Assembly (NCBI RefSeq): GCF_042159835.1
Contig: NZ_JBBVGT010000002.1
Location: 620,001 to 684,000 of the forward strand
Source: Albibacterium profundi
GTDB taxonomy: Bacteria > Bacteroidota > Bacteroidia > Sphingobacteriales > Sphingobacteriaceae
Direction: 5' to 3'
Length of the DNA: 64,000 nt
Shown here: in pieces, positions 62,749 to 64,000 of the stretch
Position numbering within the stretch: position 1 is the first letter of the stretch
How the letters are laid out: each line of letters begins with the position of its first letter
Notes under the pieces: model-generated
The model's input: only the letters and a program-made list of their open reading frames with translations
The model's database searches: none
What the model was told of the DNA's origin: nothing
Made by a program: the position numbers and the translations under genes

Positions 62749-63741
62749 TTATTCCTCATCTAATTTATACTTACTAAGATTCATTCCGAAAGACAAACCT
62801 TTCGATTTTACCAATTCTTGGATTTCCGTTAGGGACTTTTTACCGAAATTTCTAAACTTCAACATGTCTGCTACATCGTAGGAAATCAATTCCGCTAACG
62901 TACGAATATCTGCGGCTTTCAAGCAGTTTAATGCCCGAACAGACAAGTCAAGATCCACAAGTTCAGTTTTTAAAACTTTACGCATATGCAAAATTTCTTC
63001 ATCCACTTCTTTAGTTTCTTCTTTCGTTTGTGATTCTAAAAGAATATTCTCGTCAGAGAATAACATGAAGTGGTGAATTAAAATCTTAGCAGCCTCTTTT
63101 AACGCATCTTCTGGATGAATAGAACCATCAGTAGATATATCTAAGAGAAGCTTTTCGTAGTCAGTTTTTTGCTCGACACGAAAGTTCTCAATAGTATATT
63201 TAACATTAATGATTGGTGTAAAAATTGAATCAATAGCAATAACACCTAACGCTGAATCGACTACTTTATTTTCTTCCGCACTAACATAACCTCTACCTTT
63301 GTTTACTGTAATCTCGATCTCCAATGGAATAGTGCTATCCAAGTTACATATTACTAAATCGGGATTAAGAACAGTAAAGTTAGATGAAAACTTGGTTATC
63401 TCTCCTGCTTTGAACTGATCTTGACCGTTAATGACGATAAAGATCTTTTCAGTATCACCCATCTCACCTGTCTTCTTGAAACGCACTTGCTTCAAGTTTA
63501 AGATAATTTCCGTAACATCCTCCACTACACCTTTAATGGTCGAGAATTCATGCGATACCCCTGAAAACCGAGTTGAAGTAATTGCATAACCTTCTAATGA
63601 AGAAAGTAAAATACGACGCAAAGCATTACCAATGGTGACACCAAAACCCGGTTCTAATGGACGAAATTCAAACTGACCATCAAAATCAGTCGCTTTTTGC
63701 ATAATAACTTTGTCCGGTTTCTGAAATGCTAAAATTGCCAT
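62749..63741 (-). CDS. rpoA: RNA polymerase alpha subunit
   Basis: A 330-aa alpha subunit. The N-terminal assembly domain (1-235) has FEFRPLEPGFGVTIGNALRRILLSSLEG and RGYVSAEEN; the C-terminal domain (about 250-325) has LDLSVRALNCLKAADIRTLAELISY and LLKFRNFGKKSLTEIQELVKSKGLSFGM, which contacts DNA and regulators. Member of the alpha operon, after rpsD on the same strand and before rplQ. Confidence 0.97.
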   Translation of the reverse strand: MAILAFQKPDKVIMQKATDFDGQFEFRPLEPGFGVTIGNALRRILLSSLEGYAITSTRFSGVSHEFSTIKGVVEDVTEIILNLKQVRFKKTGEMGDTEKIFIVINGQDQFKAGEITKFSSNFTVLNPDLVICNLDSTIPLEIEITVNKGRGYVSAEENKVVDSALGVIAIDSIFTPIINVKYTIENFRVEQKTDYEKLLLDISTDGSIHPEDALKEAAKILIHHFMLFSDENILLESQTKEETKEVDEEILHMRKVLKTELVDLDLSVRALNCLKAADIRTLAELISYDVADMLKFRNFGKKSLTEIQELVKSKGLSFGMNLSKYKLDEE

Positions 63742-63819
63742 TTATTTCAATTTAAAATTGTTGAATTTATATTTTAGTGAAAGACCACATATTAAAAATA
63801 TAATCTTCCACTAAAAGGT

Positions 63820-64000
63820 TTATTTAGAGTACAACTCAACGATTAAGTTTTCCTTAATATTTTCAGGAATCTCGTCGCGGTTCGGATAGTTCAAGAACTT
63901 CCCAGCTAACTCATTTCCGTCCCATTCTAACCAAGAGAATTTGTTGATTTGTTTACCTGCTACAGAATTTGTGATTGCTTCCAGAGATTTTGAACGTTCT
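63820..64000 (-). CDS. rpsD: 30S ribosomal protein S4, C-terminal part (cut by window edge)
   Basis: The last 59 codons of S4, read on the minus strand; the gene continues past the right edge. It shows ERSKSLEAITNSVAGKQINK, FSWLEWDGNELAGKFLNYP and the end PENIKENLIVELYSK, which match S4 C-termini. It lies 78 bp before rpoA in the usual order rpsD-rpoA-rplQ. Confidence 0.95.
   Translation of the reverse strand, partial: ERSKSLEAITNSVAGKQINKFSWLEWDGNELAGKFLNYPNRDEIPENIKENLIVELYSK

Noticed and set aside
1..64000. CRISPR arrays, tRNA or rRNA genes, insertion sequences, phage genes
   Set aside because: I looked for regular spaced repeats, cloverleaf-like sequence and transposase or integrase motifs and found none that hold up.

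Overview
The window looks like chromosomal core DNA from a member of the Bacteroidota, most likely family Sphingobacteriaceae (Pedobacter, Sphingobacterium or Olivibacter-like). Four things point there: a complete ceramide-type sphingolipid gene set (spt, a GNAT-type acyltransferase and a reductase); several upstream regions with the Bacteroidota -33 TTTG / -7 TAnnTTTG promoter form instead of -35/-10; families largely restricted to the phylum (DUF4920, DUF5606, a 'putative porin', a ribosomal protein L17 with a C-terminal helix-hairpin-helix extension); and start regions that mostly lack Shine-Dalgarno sequences. I see no tRNA, rRNA, CRISPR array, prophage or insertion sequence.

Layout. 0.3-5.8 kb: a Tat-type metallo-beta-lactamase-fold hydrolase, dnaX, an OmpA-like lipoprotein, the rpsF-rpsR-rplI operon with its promoter and terminator, and mtgA. 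5.8-11 kb: a conserved unknown protein; a copper module (small HMA chaperone, CopA ATPase, and an AraC regulator that carries its own CxxC domain); and the ammonium transporter amt. 11.4-17.1 kb: a sugar cluster (glycosyltransferase, GH1 beta-glucosidase, FucP-like permease, LacI regulator, ROK kinase), probably for beta-glucosides. 17-25.2 kb: patatin lipase, SDR enzyme, YajQ, a flavoprotein, an MFS exporter, then the ceramide operon spt-bCerS-cerR with 4-bp overlaps. 25.4-34.5 kb: DoxX, cysteine synthesis (cysE-cysM), a CorC/CNNM-type protein, DUF4920, a Ca2+-type P-ATPase, an SGNH lipoprotein and cardiolipin synthase.

34.6-43.2 kb: an NYN/LOTUS protein, tsaB, yidD-rnpA-rpmH, mscL, rpoN, a two-gene orphan insert (a Cys-rich protein with no ATG start and a 74-aa membrane protein), carA, eno and a divIC-like gene. 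43.2-53.3 kb: fabG, a membrane-anchored MutS-like ATPase, rlmH, a 41-aa membrane protein, DUF5606, a cyclophilin, a porin, purine nucleoside phosphorylase, lpxK and pruA. 53.5-59.5 kb: beta-carbonic anhydrase, then a forward run of acyl-CoA carboxylase beta subunit, M42 peptidase, HerA-like ATPase and a nucleotidyltransferase. 59.6-64 kb: dnaK, then the end of the ribosomal alpha operon read on the minus strand (rpsD, cut by the window edge, then rpoA, rplQ).

Most of the window is housekeeping. The parts most worth a second look are the ceramide operon, the rpoN-carA orphan pair, the copper sensor fusion, the L17 fusion, the membrane MutS-like protein and a tiny ORF overlapping the TTG start of the carboxylase gene. 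All functions are inferred from sequence reading alone; no database search was run.
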